64,000 nt of DNA from Coniella vitis. Lineage: Eukaryota > Ascomycota > Sordariomycetes > Diaporthales > Schizoparmaceae. Both the position numbers and the translations under genes were made by a program. Where the stretch lies: assembly GCA_011317545.1 (NCBI GenBank), contig WUJK01000007.1:1178001-1242000 (forward strand), written 5' to 3'. Shown here in pieces: positions 23,228 to 34,415 of the stretch. Under the pieces are notes generated by a model. That model was not told the DNA's origin. It worked only from the letters and a program-made list of their open reading frames with translations, and made no database searches. Every line of letters starts with the position of its first letter. The stretch's first letter is position 1.

Positions 23228-24674
23228 CTAGGTATTGTGAGGGCTCTGGAATGGACTGGCACCTGATGGATGTTGTGGTGAGGGTTTCCGCCCATATACG
23301 ATGTATGCTGTCGCAGTTGTCGACTTGTCAGTAGCAACCCGCAGTCTTTTGTCCACTCCACCGCGTGAGTACGTACAAGGCGAATAGACACGCATGGACC
23401 GTTGCGTCAAGCACTGGCAAACCTGGTCCTGAAAAGCTGGTATCTCTTCCAATGGTACCCCCCCAGCATGTAATATTTTTGTTGTGGCTCGCACGAGCTT
23501 CAGGAGGTCCAAACACGCCCAACTGCCCATCATGCGATCGTGGGGATCGATTGGCCACCCGTTGACCGGCGTCAAGACTTGCACTTCAGTGACATCAACA
23601 AAGCCCAGCTCAAGCATCCAGCGCTTGTAGTTGCGAGGCGCCTGAAAATTGCGTCCGGTCATGGCTCCTCCGGCTAGCAGTCGTGGTGCGAGTTGCCCCA
23701 GCGCAGACGCGCGGAGCTCCTTTTCAGCAGCAGCGTTCTCCCCGATAAATTCGCAGGACCACTCGTGGAATTCGGCCCAGCCGTCTGGAAGGAGGTTTTC
23801 GTACACCTTTTGTATCATTGCTCGGTGATCCTGGAAGGCGGAAACCATTAATCTCCAGTGGATGTAGGTGAAGAACTTGCCAAAGATCCACTCCTCTTCG
23901 CTGTCTTCACGTATGAAAGTGCAATTGGGTGGAAGATTCTCTGCCGGTTGTATCATGCTGATGTCGGTCCCGATCACATCTGATTGTGGATTTTCCGCTG
24001 CAAACTGTAAGGCCCATATACCGGTACCGGTGCCTATGTCGAGCACGTGTGCCGAGTTTTGGACAGGAGCAAGGTGTAGTCTGCCACCTAGTCTCATCCT
24101 CCACATCTTGTGTTGCATGTCCAGCCGGTCTTGCTCATCCTGTGTTCTGGGTTAGCGGCTTTTTGACACCAGAATGGGCCTTATTATGCAGAATGACGAC
24201 GACCTACCCCATCATTGGGGAGAAGGTATTCTGCAGCAAAGGTCAGCAACACGTTACGTGGATAGTGTAGTTTAGCCTCATTAGGAAGCGGCACTGACTT
24301 CCCTCCCGATATGCATTCCAATGTCTGCCATGCTCCTCCACAGAAAGTGCATCGGGTATGGTGCCGCCTCTAAAAAGTGTGTCAACGGCGACCGGTCTTG
24401 CGGTGTCGTTCGGCCCACCAAGGATGCGCGCAGGGTTTTGCTCACGTAGACTGGCGCGACGAACTGCCCGCCTCACTGCCCGAGACGGATTTGCGACTCG
24501 ACTCCGGCGTTGCCATTGTGGTGTCATTTGCATCAGCGCATTGGCAGCATTGCGTGCGGCAAGATCGAGTATGTGTATGGAAGGATTCGAGAAGGCGGCA
24601 TCAGGTCGATCAGATGCTGAGGGATTAGCCGTACGTAAGGGGAGAGCGGTTGCGAAACCCCCAGATACCGGCAT
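23228..24674 (-). CDS. LaeA-like SAM-dependent methyltransferase
   Basis: Minus-strand exons 24299-24674, 24208-24230, 23377-24139 and 23228-23307 join in frame to 413 residues. After a basic, Arg-rich N-terminus of about 110 residues comes HWNAYREGKYLLPND and DEQDRLDMQHKM, the entry motif of the fungal LaeA/TAM-type family. Motif I of the Rossmann fold is VLDIGTGTGIWA, with the acidic IGTDIS strand after it. The last exon restores YIVYGRKP, the usual end of the family. The 23-nt second exon is needed to complete KYLLPND. LaeA itself is a regulator of secondary metabolism, but fungal genomes hold many paralogs with unknown substrates, and no biosynthetic cluster is visible here. The GTCAGT donor of intron 1 is slightly unusual. 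Confidence 0.88.
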
Positions 24675-25567
24675 ATGAGGCGCCCACGTGGTCCACTTTA
24701 TTGTACCTGCGCGTTGCCCATCGGAGACACCTTGCCCCCGTACGCCGCTGTTGACTGGCTGGATAGGTCGCGTTACAATGGCCGATGGGGATTCGATGCT
24801 ACCTCTCTGTGAGATAGACGAGTGGAAGGGCTTCGCTTAATTCTGCGTGGGCGAGCTTATTGCTCCATTATCGAGGGGCCTGTTAAGACCATCCCCTACT
24901 CTGTACGCGACGTGTTACAAAGTTGCCTGTCGCCCGTAATTCTTGCACTTTCGCCATGAGCCACAAATCTCCCGGGGGAAAAGTCTCTCAGATCACATTG
25001 GAATCCAGTGTCCGAGCAGGATTTTCCCAGCGGCTCAACCATGCTGCCTCTTATTTCCGCGCTTCTCTAATGCTTGACTTGTGTCGATTGTTAGCGTTGG
25101 GGCAGTATATACTCAGCCGGCCTGGGAGTCGTAAGTTGCAAGTTGGCAAGTAATCACCCACATAGTGAGAAGTGGCAGGAATGATCCCAATAGGTACCTA
25201 GGTATGTATTCAAAATTTGCAGTTTCAGAGAGACTCTTGCCGTTTTGCTGCTGATTGCAATCCTGCCCAAGTGGTTGGCTCAAAGGGTCAGGAAAAGTAG
25301 CGTAATGTGGGTGACTAAGCAGGAGCAGGACGTCTGCCTGGAAGTACTGTTGTCACGCCCCTGCAGTGTCGGACCTCGAAACCATTTCCTGGACGCAATC
25401 AAGACGTGTAAATGGCGGCATTTCGCAAGACCAACGTTGTGCATGCGTCCCAGATCTCGTCGCAAAGTCAGTTGCATCCTTCAGTGAGACGTCTCGAGAA
25501 TGAAGTTTTGCTGCTCTTGGAGGCTTCACTAATATCTGCACAGCATCACCGCTCTCTTGACGGCAAG
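24675..25567. other. Intergenic region between methyltransferase and repair nuclease
   Basis: The region between two divergent genes. It holds a TACCTAGGTA-type palindrome near 25192-25207 and nothing else that I recognise. Confidence 0.5.
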
Positions 25568-27961
25568 ATGTCAACATTCGACGGCGTGATACGAGAGTTC
25601 CCCGGAGTCAGAGGTGCAGCATAATAATTACCCAAAGGCGAGGGAATCTTTACTCATTGACCCGCACAGTGGACTTCTTCCGTGGGATCGTAGACGATCC
25701 TCCCTTGGCCAGTTTTCTGAGCCATATCCACAGCGATCACTTGGCTGGCCTTGATACGTACAAGGGTCGACCGTATGCCTTCTGCAAGACCTTTGTAAAC
25801 ATGTGTCTTTTTTTTTTTTTGACGATTTTTGCATAGCGTCTACTGCTCAGCGGCCACTCGAGCACTACTGTTGAAGCTTCAGAGATACTCATCGCGCATC
25901 AACTTCCCCAGAGGCCTGATTGAAAAGCAAGAAATCACATACAAGGGTCAGAGTAGACGATTGGTAAAGTGGCATCCTGGACAGCCTTGCTCGCCAACAT
26001 CGCCCACTCACATTTTCTCCAGAAACCACTTCCTCTGCAAACACCGACAGAGATTGAACTCGGACCCGGCAACACCATTCGTGTCACCCTCTTCGATGCA
26101 AACCACTGCCCTGGCGCGGTAATGTTTCGTGAGTATCTTTCTGTCATTATTTCCCTTTCCAAGGCATTAGGCTTTAAGTACTAACTCTTCAGTCTTCGAG
26201 GGAAATGGCAAAGCGGTACTATACACCGGAGATGTCCGCTGTGAGCCATGGCACGTTAATGCGCTAGCGCGAAGTCCATGCATGTTCGAGTACTCTTGTG
26301 GTCTCAAGGTTCTCGACCGGATCTATCTTGACACCAGTTATACGAAGGATATCAAGTTTCCAACAAAGGCCGAGGGGCTTTGTGAGCTTATTGCAAAGGT
26401 CCGCAAGTATCCAAGTGATACGATCTTCCATCTTTCGGCGTATACCTATGGTTACGAAGACGTCTGGATCGCCCTAGCAAAAGCGCTAGATACCCAGGTT
26501 CGTATTTTCCCCCCATGTCCCTCATCGATGTAGTGTATTTCTGACCCTTAAGGCGGTCCAGATTCATGTCGATGACTACAAACTCAATGTATACAGGTCT
26601 CTTCAAATAAAGATGGCAGATGACCAATATGTACATCTAAGTCCCGAGGCTCCTGCCCTGACCGGCTTCATGTGTGGCAATTCTTTCCAGCGAGGTCTCT
26701 TGACATCGGATGACACTGTTCGCTTGCACAGCTGCGAAAGGGGCTCGCAATGCTCAACAATGCGAAATGCAAACGCGGTCTTCATATTCCCAATCATAGC
26801 CCATCTGTCCCACACCGAAGACCTGGCTGAACACGGTATCGGTGGAGGAGGAGGCGACCTTGAACACGACGAGGAATTAATAGTCAGCCCTGAAGATGCA
26901 CAAACTCTCTTGTGGAGGTACGTGGAAAACCGGATCGTCGACTCGTCCACTATACTGATTTGGGCATGATGCCATAGCAAGGAATTATCCGCAGAACTCA
27001 ACGAGCTACTGCCAGGCCTTTTAGTTGGTGCTGTATCAATGCAACGTCCGGTGACTCTCAATCGACCTGCCTTTTGGAATGAGGCTGGCGACAAGCGAGA
27101 AATGGATCTGCGAAGCGCACTTGCATCCTTCACCAAGACTTCAGACCAGTCTCGTTCGAAGCATGCAGCACAAAACCTTCCTGCCAGTATCAAGTTTCCG
27201 TATTCGCGTCACTCGTCGTATCGAGAGTCCTGCCACCTCTTGCAAGTGTTGAAACCAAAGGATGTCTGGCCTTGTTCTGTTGATCCCATACGCTGGATCA
27301 AAGAAGGTAAACAAGATTCTCTCGTGGTCGTGCATTAAATTTGCTCGTCTGCTGACTTATGTGCGTAATAGATATTTCGATCCAAGGTCTATTTGGGAAA
27401 TTTTGCACTGGTAGCATATTCGAACACGATGCTTACATGGAAGCTTTGGCGTTGCGCATGAAGGCTAATGGAACAGGACTGCATTCGAGCCAACAGTCTG
27501 ATGTCTGGGACAATAGCCAAGAAATTGCTGCTGAGCAAAATGAGCCCAAGGATGTCACTTCGTTTCCACGACCCACAAGTTTTCTGTCAATTACCACTAG
27601 CCAAGAGTCGGAAATCTCGCCGAGGTCTCTCTCCGCTCAACAAAGCCAATACGCCACAGGTCTTCAGTCGCTCAGTTCCCACCTACGAACCGATACCCAG
27701 CATCGCTCCTATACTTCATCGAAGAGAACATACAATGAATTCTCGGACAATAAGCCGGTGCAGACCAACGGCGAGGAGGATGTGGAAGATACAAGCCATC
27801 TGTTGGACTCACAAGTGAGTCCTGTCTCGGCCTTGTCTCTAGAAATCCGACGGGTCGCCTTTGAAGCGATGTTGAATGCCGATCGAGACGGTGGTTGGGC
27901 TGGATTGCTATCCACAACAAATAACCATACCGACCCCGAGCGTGAGTTGGGTGAGGCGTGA
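25568..27961 (+). CDS. SNM1/Pso2/Artemis-like DNA repair metallo-beta-lactamase nuclease
   Basis: Eight exons (25568-25613, 25670-25772, 25837-25963, 26023-26128, 26193-26497, 26562-26917, 26978-27306, 27372-27961) join in frame to 653 residues. The beta-lactamase fold shows SHIHSDHLAGL, the metal-binding H-x-H-x-D-H motif, then FDANHCPGAVMF and LYTGDVR. The DRMBL part begins near IFHLSAYTYGYEDVW and IHVDDYK. The C-terminal 200 residues are polar and probably disordered. The family consists of 5' exonucleases/endonucleases acting in interstrand cross-link repair or end processing; the short N-terminus starting at the nuclease domain fits the Artemis/SNM1 branch better than long Pso2. Intron 2 has an unusual run of 13 T. 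Splicing from 27939 to about 27992 would give another in-frame C-terminus ending near 28155, so the last residues are uncertain. Confidence 0.92.
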
Positions 27962-28338
27962 TATTCCAGGCTTAGCATGAGATGGATTACCCCAGAGTCC
28001 ACGAATATAACCACTCGCGCTCAGGAAGACGATAGTGCCTTTCTACAAATGGAGTTCGAAATGTCATCTTCCACAATGACTTCGACGTTGGCGGAAAATA
28101 TCGGACTATCAAAATTTAAGGTACTACAAAGAGATTATCGACATGTCCCATGATAGGGATTGTCATATGCAAAGGCACTTCTCCCAAATACATAGCAGCT
28201 GCTGACAATTACTTTGTTACAATTGAAGGCACAATAGTCCGAAAGCGATACGTTAATGTTATATTATTTGGTACATTCATTTAAACACAAGCGCCGTGTC
28301 CTCCAATCGTGATTCATGATACATGGTGTGATGGCAAC
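27962..28338. other. Short convergent intergenic region
   Basis: Holds the 3' ends of the repair nuclease and of the small minus-strand gene. An open frame continues to about 28155 in a possible alternative last exon of the nuclease (for example KFKVLQRDYRHVP at its end). Nothing else is seen. Confidence 0.45.
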
Positions 28339-28614
28339 TTAGTTGTTGCCGCCGGGGATCTCAGAGTTGATCTTGTCATCAACAACGTCGTTGATGGCAC
28401 TGTCGGCCTGCTGAGGAACGCCGGCGTCGCCAGCGAGCTTGTCGACCTCTGTAGGACAAGATTAGCATTTAATTTTGAGCTGCATGGCTTGGTTCACAGT
28501 AAGAGGTGTGTACATACCCTGGTTGGCACCCTGATCAGCGGCAGACTCGAAGCTGTTACCGGGTTGAGCGTCCTGGTTCATCTTGCCCTCAACCTCGTTC
28601 TTGACGAAATCCAT
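28339..28614 (-). CDS. Small hydrophilic protein of unknown function (68 aa)
   Basis: Exon 1 is 28518-28614 and exon 2 is 28339-28448, with a GTATGT donor and CTACAG acceptor; they join to 68 residues. The protein starts MDFVKNEVEG and ends NSEIPGGNN. It is rich in Asp, Asn, Gln and Ala, lacks Cys and Trp, and has no signal peptide or membrane segment, so it should be cytosolic and largely disordered or helical. The clean intron, codon choice and upstream TATA element support a real, probably well expressed gene. The composition recalls small stress or conidiation-associated hydrophilins of fungi, but I do not recognise the family and assign no function. Confidence 0.8.
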
Positions 28615-28743
28615 GATTATTGTTCTGGAGCGGGAAATTTTACGAAATGGACGTGTTGGTAGTTGGTTATGTTGTAGATGAAGTGGTTGTAGATGATTGT
28701 GTAGCGGTGAACTTCATCCTCAGAGTTGAGCAAGTCTTGGCCA

Positions 28744-28752
28744 ATATTTATA
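28744..28752 (-). promoter_or_regulatory. TATA-box candidate of the 68-aa gene
   Basis: On the minus strand TATAAATAT lies about 130 bp upstream of the ATG at 28614, a usual distance for a TATA element followed by a leader of about 100 nt. Confidence 0.4.
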
Positions 28753-30870
28753 TTCAATAAGTCTTCTATGGCTGTACGGATTACCACTCTGCGTCATGGG
28801 CCCTCCTAAGCTTCCTTAATACATGGTAGTAGCAAATAGCCTTGTTTTTCGCTGTTCCAGCATCATTGCCTTGATTTTACCCGACTTATACTCATACAGA
28901 TCCGATAAGATACGATATAATGGGAGTGATCGCCCGGATCGCTACCATGGCTGCATAGTTTCTTGGGCAAACCCTGGAGCGTGCGCCACAAGTGCGGTTG
29001 GTGGCTTTGCATGGCAGCGCAAAGACGTCAGTCAACTGGCTGGATGTCTGGTTCGCGCAAGCTAAGGTCTTTGGATCAATTTTTGGGAAGAGAGAGAGGG
29101 GCTTGTGCGTTTTTTTGGGGGGAGGGGTTTGCTTCATGCAGTACTATGTCACATAAGCAGGAAGTAGGCAAAGAAACGAACGTGACATCAGGGCTCTTGA
29201 ATGATCGACGTTTGGGGAGCCCACTTTCTAGCCAGGCAGCCAGCCAGCCAGCAGAAGTGGCTTTTCGCCAGCGCAGCGACCGACTACGTACTATGTGCTA
29301 TGGAAACTGCTTACTATGTAGTGGTGGTCAAAAGGTAGATGAGGTCATTATTTATGGGTCCAGGGGTTGACGTCGAAAAAAAGCTGGAAACTTTGTTTCA
29401 ACGACCAGATTACTTTTGCAATGCTGGACACCAAAAAGATGTTGGGATGGTCTTTCCGTTTAGTATCCTAAATGCAACAGCCGGAACCTGGAGAGGTGGG
29501 AAAATGGTGAATCAACGAAGTTTATCAACGTTAATCCACGGCTTGGCTTCAGGCTTGGGTCTGTGCCAAGCTTTGGGTTGACGTCTTGGCCGCGCGCTTG
29601 CATTCTAGGTACCATGTACTTGGCTGTTTGAGTACAAGAGTCCTTGTGCAATTTTGGAGTTGTAAAATGGCCTGATTCTGAATGGCAAAAATTGCAAAGA
29701 TTACAAAAATAAGGCGATGTGAGCGATTGCAGGAAAGTGACTGTTGTTCTTGAGCAAAAGCCACTTTCCGCCAATGCTGTTCGGGGCTGAGGCGACTTAC
29801 GCACCTCTATCAATCGTAAACTTGAGAAGTTTGGTGCGATGTTCAGGGGTCAGTAGAGGCGGCATATTCCGAAGCGCACCCCTAACCCTGCTACACATTG
29901 GTCTGCTACGGTGTGTTAATGTGCTGCGTATTCATGGTCAACATTACTCTTGCAATCAGGAGGCGGTATTGTGTGTCAAAAGTAATGATTGTTTAGCTGT
30001 TCCCTAGCATCAGAGATCGAGTGAGGGAGAGCCTGCGAAAGTGGCGGTTGAGATTCTGGACACATGGGGTTTTAGGACTTTTGGAGATGTTTGTTGGAAC
30101 AACGTTTGGTTTTAGCATTGATAAACACTATCTAAAGTGCAACTTCAAAAGTGGGCAACATTCAAAACCTTATCTGTGCAGCACCCAGAGCCGTCATCAA
30201 GCAAACGCATACCCATTCCGTAGCTCAGGCCTTCCTGCCGTGGTGTAGATGCGTAGAAAGCACCGTCGACGCGCTGTCGAAAGCATCATGTATGCTGTTT
30301 GACACACATACATACAGTGTTTCCGTTTGACGGAGCTGCTCAGAGGGACAAGGCGGCAAAGCCGCATCTTGTGCCTGAGAGGCGCCGCCACGGCCGCTCA
30401 TATACTATGTCCTAGTACGATGTAAGGGGTTGACACACAAGAATAATGCCAGCAAGGCAGAGAATGTGTCCACAACCAAAAAACACTTTGAGGACTTTGG
30501 TATGATCGACGGGATGCGTGCATTAGTACGTTACGGTGGGGCTATCACAGTCTACTTCTTGTTCGCTTCGGCCAGGTAGCTTCGCAACATTCCCCCAGGC
30601 AAAAGGTACTCTATCTTTGAGAAGCTCGCGTACCTCCAAAGTTCACCAGGCGCCTGCAGCCTCAGAATCAAGCAGGGGCCATCAAAAGGAGGCATTTGTG
30701 GACTGGATCCTCCGCTGCAGGTACACTGGGCGGGTTGCAACGGTCAAAGATGAAAAGGGTGGGACATGGATTTGTTTTGCGGGCTACAGGGGCGGCCTTG
30801 ACACAGTAACTCCCCTGTAGGGCGCTAGAAGGTACTCCTAGAATGCAACGGCCAGGGCTACAGTAGTCTG

Positions 30871-30916
30871 TACCTGCTATGTAGCACTATCATAGTATAC
30901 ATAGTATATAGGATGT
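30871..30916. repeat. TACTATGTA/TACATAGTA motif cluster
   Basis: Contains ctatgtagcac, catagtatacatagtatata and gatgtagc in direct succession. Another inverted pair (ACATAGT-AC-ACTATGT) is at about 31303-31318. Confidence 0.55.
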
Positions 30917-31925
30917 AGCGCTACCGTTCTTGGCAGCCCGCTGTCCCCTTTCATTTTGCGCCTTGCACAAGCGAACTTCCCGCGCGTCCTTGAGCCCCAA
31001 TTTTAAACACCCAGCACAAGTAAAGTTGATGCGTGCGCGGCTGGAAGTACTCCATCCTCTCTGCCATCACCATGTCCAGCTCCACCGCCCACGCCCCCTT
31101 TCGTTTCTGTGTACTATGTAGGGCGCTGCTGACTGCAACACTTCTAGAATAGAGCCGAGAGCCCCCACAGCCTTTCCACTACAGGCCCAGTTGGCAGGTC
31201 CAGGGCCAGTCTCCCCACCGTCGCCGCGAGCATCATCCCAAGCGCCGTGCTGACCTTCGTTCAAGCATACATGGAGCCCGGGCCCTCAACTGATCAACAG
31301 CTACATAGTACACTATGTACACCGGGACAAGTGGCGTTTTGCTGGACCCGAAAGCAGCTGGCTAACCGCCCAGCCTCATGGCCTGCTGGTCTGTCCCCAG
31401 CAAGGTACTGCACCATGTATAGCGGCATGCTGGCTGACCATATTCTGGGCATCCGCCTTTCACGGTGTCCTTGGGCGCTGCTACACGGTATGCATGTGCT
31501 TCAATGTTCTTGGTGCATTCTTGCTTACCATGGCTTAGTATCCTACCGCCGAAGCAGCACGAGGAGAACTCGACCCATCCTCTACGCTCAATGGATCGAC
31601 TTGCTCAAAGGCGAAAGCCAATCTGTATCGGCTTTGGAGCCAAGCACCGGGCGATCACAGGCAAAGTCTATCGCGTAAATGGATGGGCACGGGCAGGATG
31701 ATGACCACCGTCATGCATTGCCGCACAGTATAGGCATGCCATCCTCTTCTTGCTCCTCCTCGGGCCCCTTTTCCTACTGGGCTTCCTGCTTGCTCGTTTG
31801 GGACAGCAACCGCAACAGAAAATCACGAAAGATTCATTTCACTGAAACAACAAGGCTCCCGTTCAGAAATCCCCGGTTGGTTGCAGCCCCGTCGGCTCAA
31901 GGCTGGGCGCCAGGGGGCCGCCGAG

Positions 31926-31999
31926 GCGGGGGCTGGGTGGGGCTCTGCCCGGCCGCCATCACATCTGCTCTGCACTCGCAAAGCAACATGTGGTATAAA
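31926..31999 (+). promoter_or_regulatory. AA9 promoter: CreA/Cre1-type sites and TATA box
   Basis: GCGGGG (31926-31931) and GTGGGG (31937-31942) fit the SYGGRG consensus bound by the carbon catabolite repressor CreA/Cre1, and lie 6 bp apart. TATAAA follows at 31994-31999, 240 bp before the ATG, with a C/T-rich stretch typical of a transcription start in between. Glucose repression of the LPMO gene is therefore plausible; binding is inferred from sequence only. Confidence 0.5.
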
Positions 32000-32238
32000 G
32001 CAGCCTTCCTGTCTGCTGTGTCTTGCTCTTGTTTGTTCTCTCTTCTCTAGACAACCTCTTCCTCAGGCTAACAGTCCAGATTTCCAACATTCCTTTCTTT
32101 CGAGACTTTTCTCGTTGACATTCATTTCCTTCATTGATTGAAGAGACACTCTTTCCAAATTCGCTCACTCTTTCCAAGAAGCCGGTCTATCTCCCCAACC
32201 AGTCCCTTTCCATAAACACAAAAATCAACAACATCAAC

Positions 32239-33500
32239 ATGTCTTCTGTTGCTCTCAAGGTTGCTGGCGCCGCCATTGCCGGCGCTGCTCTCGTCCGCGC
32301 CCACGGTCACGTGGAGGGCATCAACGTTGCTGGTGTCTACTACGAAGGGTGAGTAGTGACTCGTGGAAATTGAAGCATATAATTATCCCATGATCATGTT
32401 GCTAACCCGAACCCTCAGTTACGATCCCACAAGCATGCCCTACGAGAGCGATCCGCCAACTGTCGTCGGATGGTAAGTAATGTTTTATTCTGCTGGCATA
32501 AAGAGTGTACTAGTGCGAATTGGGATGAGCCAGGGTACGTACCGTTGCTAACAAGATTTGGATGAACAACAGGACCGCCAGTGACACTGACAACGGCTAC
32601 GTTGCCCCTGATGCCTACGCCTCGGGCGACATCATCTGCCACGTTGACGCCACTCCTGCTGGAGGATATGCCAGCGTTCAGGCTGGTGACACTATCGAGG
32701 CCTACTGGACTGCTTGGCCCTCATCTCACCACGGTCCCGTGATTGACATGCTTGCCAACTGCAACGGCGACTGCACCACTGTCACCAAGACCGACCTCGA
32801 GTTCTTCAAGATTGCCGCCGTCGGTCTCGTCGACGACACCACCCTCCCTGGCACTTGGGGCACCGACAACCTGATCTCCAACAACAACTCATGGATCATT
32901 CAGATCCCCGAGGACCTTGCTCCCGGCAACTACGTCTGGCGCCACGAGATCATTGCTCTGCACTCTGCCGAGAACTCGGACGGTGCCCAGAACTACCCCC
33001 AGTGCTTCAACCTGGCTGTCACTGGTACCGGTACCCTGGCTCCCACGGGTACTTTGGGTGAGGACCTGTACAGCGAGACTGACGCTGGTATCCTCGTCGA
33101 CATCTACGCCACCCTGACCACCTACGACATTCCTGGCCCTACCCAGATCGCTGCTGGCACCAACTTGGTCCAGTCTGCCATCTCCGTTACTGCCACGTCG
33201 TCTGCGATTACCACCGGCGTCTCTGGATCTGGATCTACTGCTGCCGCCGCCACCAGCTCTGCCGCCGCCGTCGCCACTAGCTCTGCTGCCGCTAGCTCGA
33301 GTGTTGCTGCTTCTTCCTCCAGCGTTGCAGTTGTTGCCTCGTCCAGCCAGGCTGCTACCTCGAGTGCCGCAGCCGTTGCTACATCGGCCAGCCAGGTCGC
33401 TACCTCGAGCGCTGCCGCTGCCGCTGCCACAACGAGCTCGGCCTCTACCAGCGCCTCTTCTTGCAAGAAGCGCCGCCACGCCCGCGAGCTCCACGTCTAA
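32239..33500 (+). CDS. AA9 lytic polysaccharide monooxygenase (former GH61)
   Basis: Exons 32239-32348, 32419-32472 and 32573-33500 join to 363 residues. A signal peptide ends at RA before HGHVEG, so the mature protein starts with His1 of the copper histidine brace. The second copper His lies in SSHHGPVIDM, and the axial Tyr in AQNYPQCFNLAV, with its conserved Gln. Cysteines at DIICHV, ANCNGDC and PQC fit the family. The secreted enzyme should oxidatively cleave cellulose or related glucans, supporting hydrolases such as the GH74 enzyme 16 kb upstream. Instead of a CBM1 it carries a tail of about 100 residues made mainly of Ser, Ala, Thr and Val, ending in a basic CKKRRHARELHV. The tail has no hydrophobic GPI signal. 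Confidence 0.96.
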
Positions 33501-34415
33501 GCTTGTCTTTCTCTCAAGAGACTGCTTAGATAGCATTCTTTAGTACATGTTGATTGCATTGTACAAAGTCCCTTTTTGGTGGAGGGGTTATACTTTTTGG
33601 AGGACAACACCGACCACATCTTACATAGTCCTAGCGACTGTTGCACCTAGAGGAAGATTTAGTTCATTGTGTATATGAATTTACCATTTTGAAATTTACT
33701 GTACACGCATAATACAAAATACAAAAGTATTTTGTGTGTGTATGTGATGTGCCTTGAATACTATCTCGTAGACAAGTCATTGTAACAAGCATGAACGCTG
33801 GCACTTGGCCATCCCGCCTTCGCCCCCTTCATTACGTCCGTCATTCAAACCCCGGATGGCATGAATCCTACAAGGAACGGAGATTGCATTCTGCTTGGAT
33901 CAATACACATCAGTCGACCTGCAGGTTTCCCATGCTGCGTATTCGAAACAGCACTTTGCCAATTCGGGCCATCGAGCCGCATCCGCACTCCCTGCAAGGG
34001 ACAAGGTGCGTGCTGCTAGCATCAAGGGCTGTTGCAAGGAACCTTGAAGTCTCGATAATCTATATACATAGTAATACATAGTACCGATGTACCTTGTGTA
34101 TTGTGTAGCGCGATTGTGCAGTTATTTTGGGGCTTGATCACTACATAGTCGGATAGTAAACGCCCGGGCAAGCAGATCCCCCACGTTACACTTAGCGCCT
34201 GAATACGGAAGCTGCCGAGAAAAGGTTGCCCTGAAGGCTGTCCGTTCAGAAAGGGGGCTTCTGTCCAGTCAGCTAGCCACCCATTGGCTCCTAAATTACA
34301 GTGGTGCAAGGCCCTTAAACGCGCGCGATCCAGCACAAGACAGACGGCTATGAACATGCTTCAGATGCAACATGAAATGGCTAGCGATGCACCTACTGAA
34401 CCAATCAAGAGACCT
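33501..34415. other. Convergent intergenic region
   Basis: 3' flanks of the AA9 gene and the nitroreductase. TACATAGTA copies lie at about 34065-34085 and 34139-34150. No coding region is seen. Confidence 0.5.

Larger units (their letters stand above)
28615..32238. other. Long intergenic region upstream of the AA9 gene
   Basis: About 3.6 kb with no supported gene. TACTATGTA motifs occur near 29287-29322, 30400-30410, 30871-30916, 31109-31122 and 31300-31324. The last 500 bp form the AA9 promoter and a C/T-rich leader. Open frames over 100 codons here lack domains. Confidence 0.5.

Noticed and set aside
29880..29900. Single CCCTAACCC telomere-like unit
   Set aside because: It occurs once, with no array, so it is not evidence for a telomere or an interstitial telomeric tract.
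32889..33536. Long minus-strand frames opposite the AA9 tail
   Set aside because: The Ser/Ala repeat of the real gene leaves both opposite frames open (Gly/Arg-rich and Glu/Ala-rich). They are shadows.
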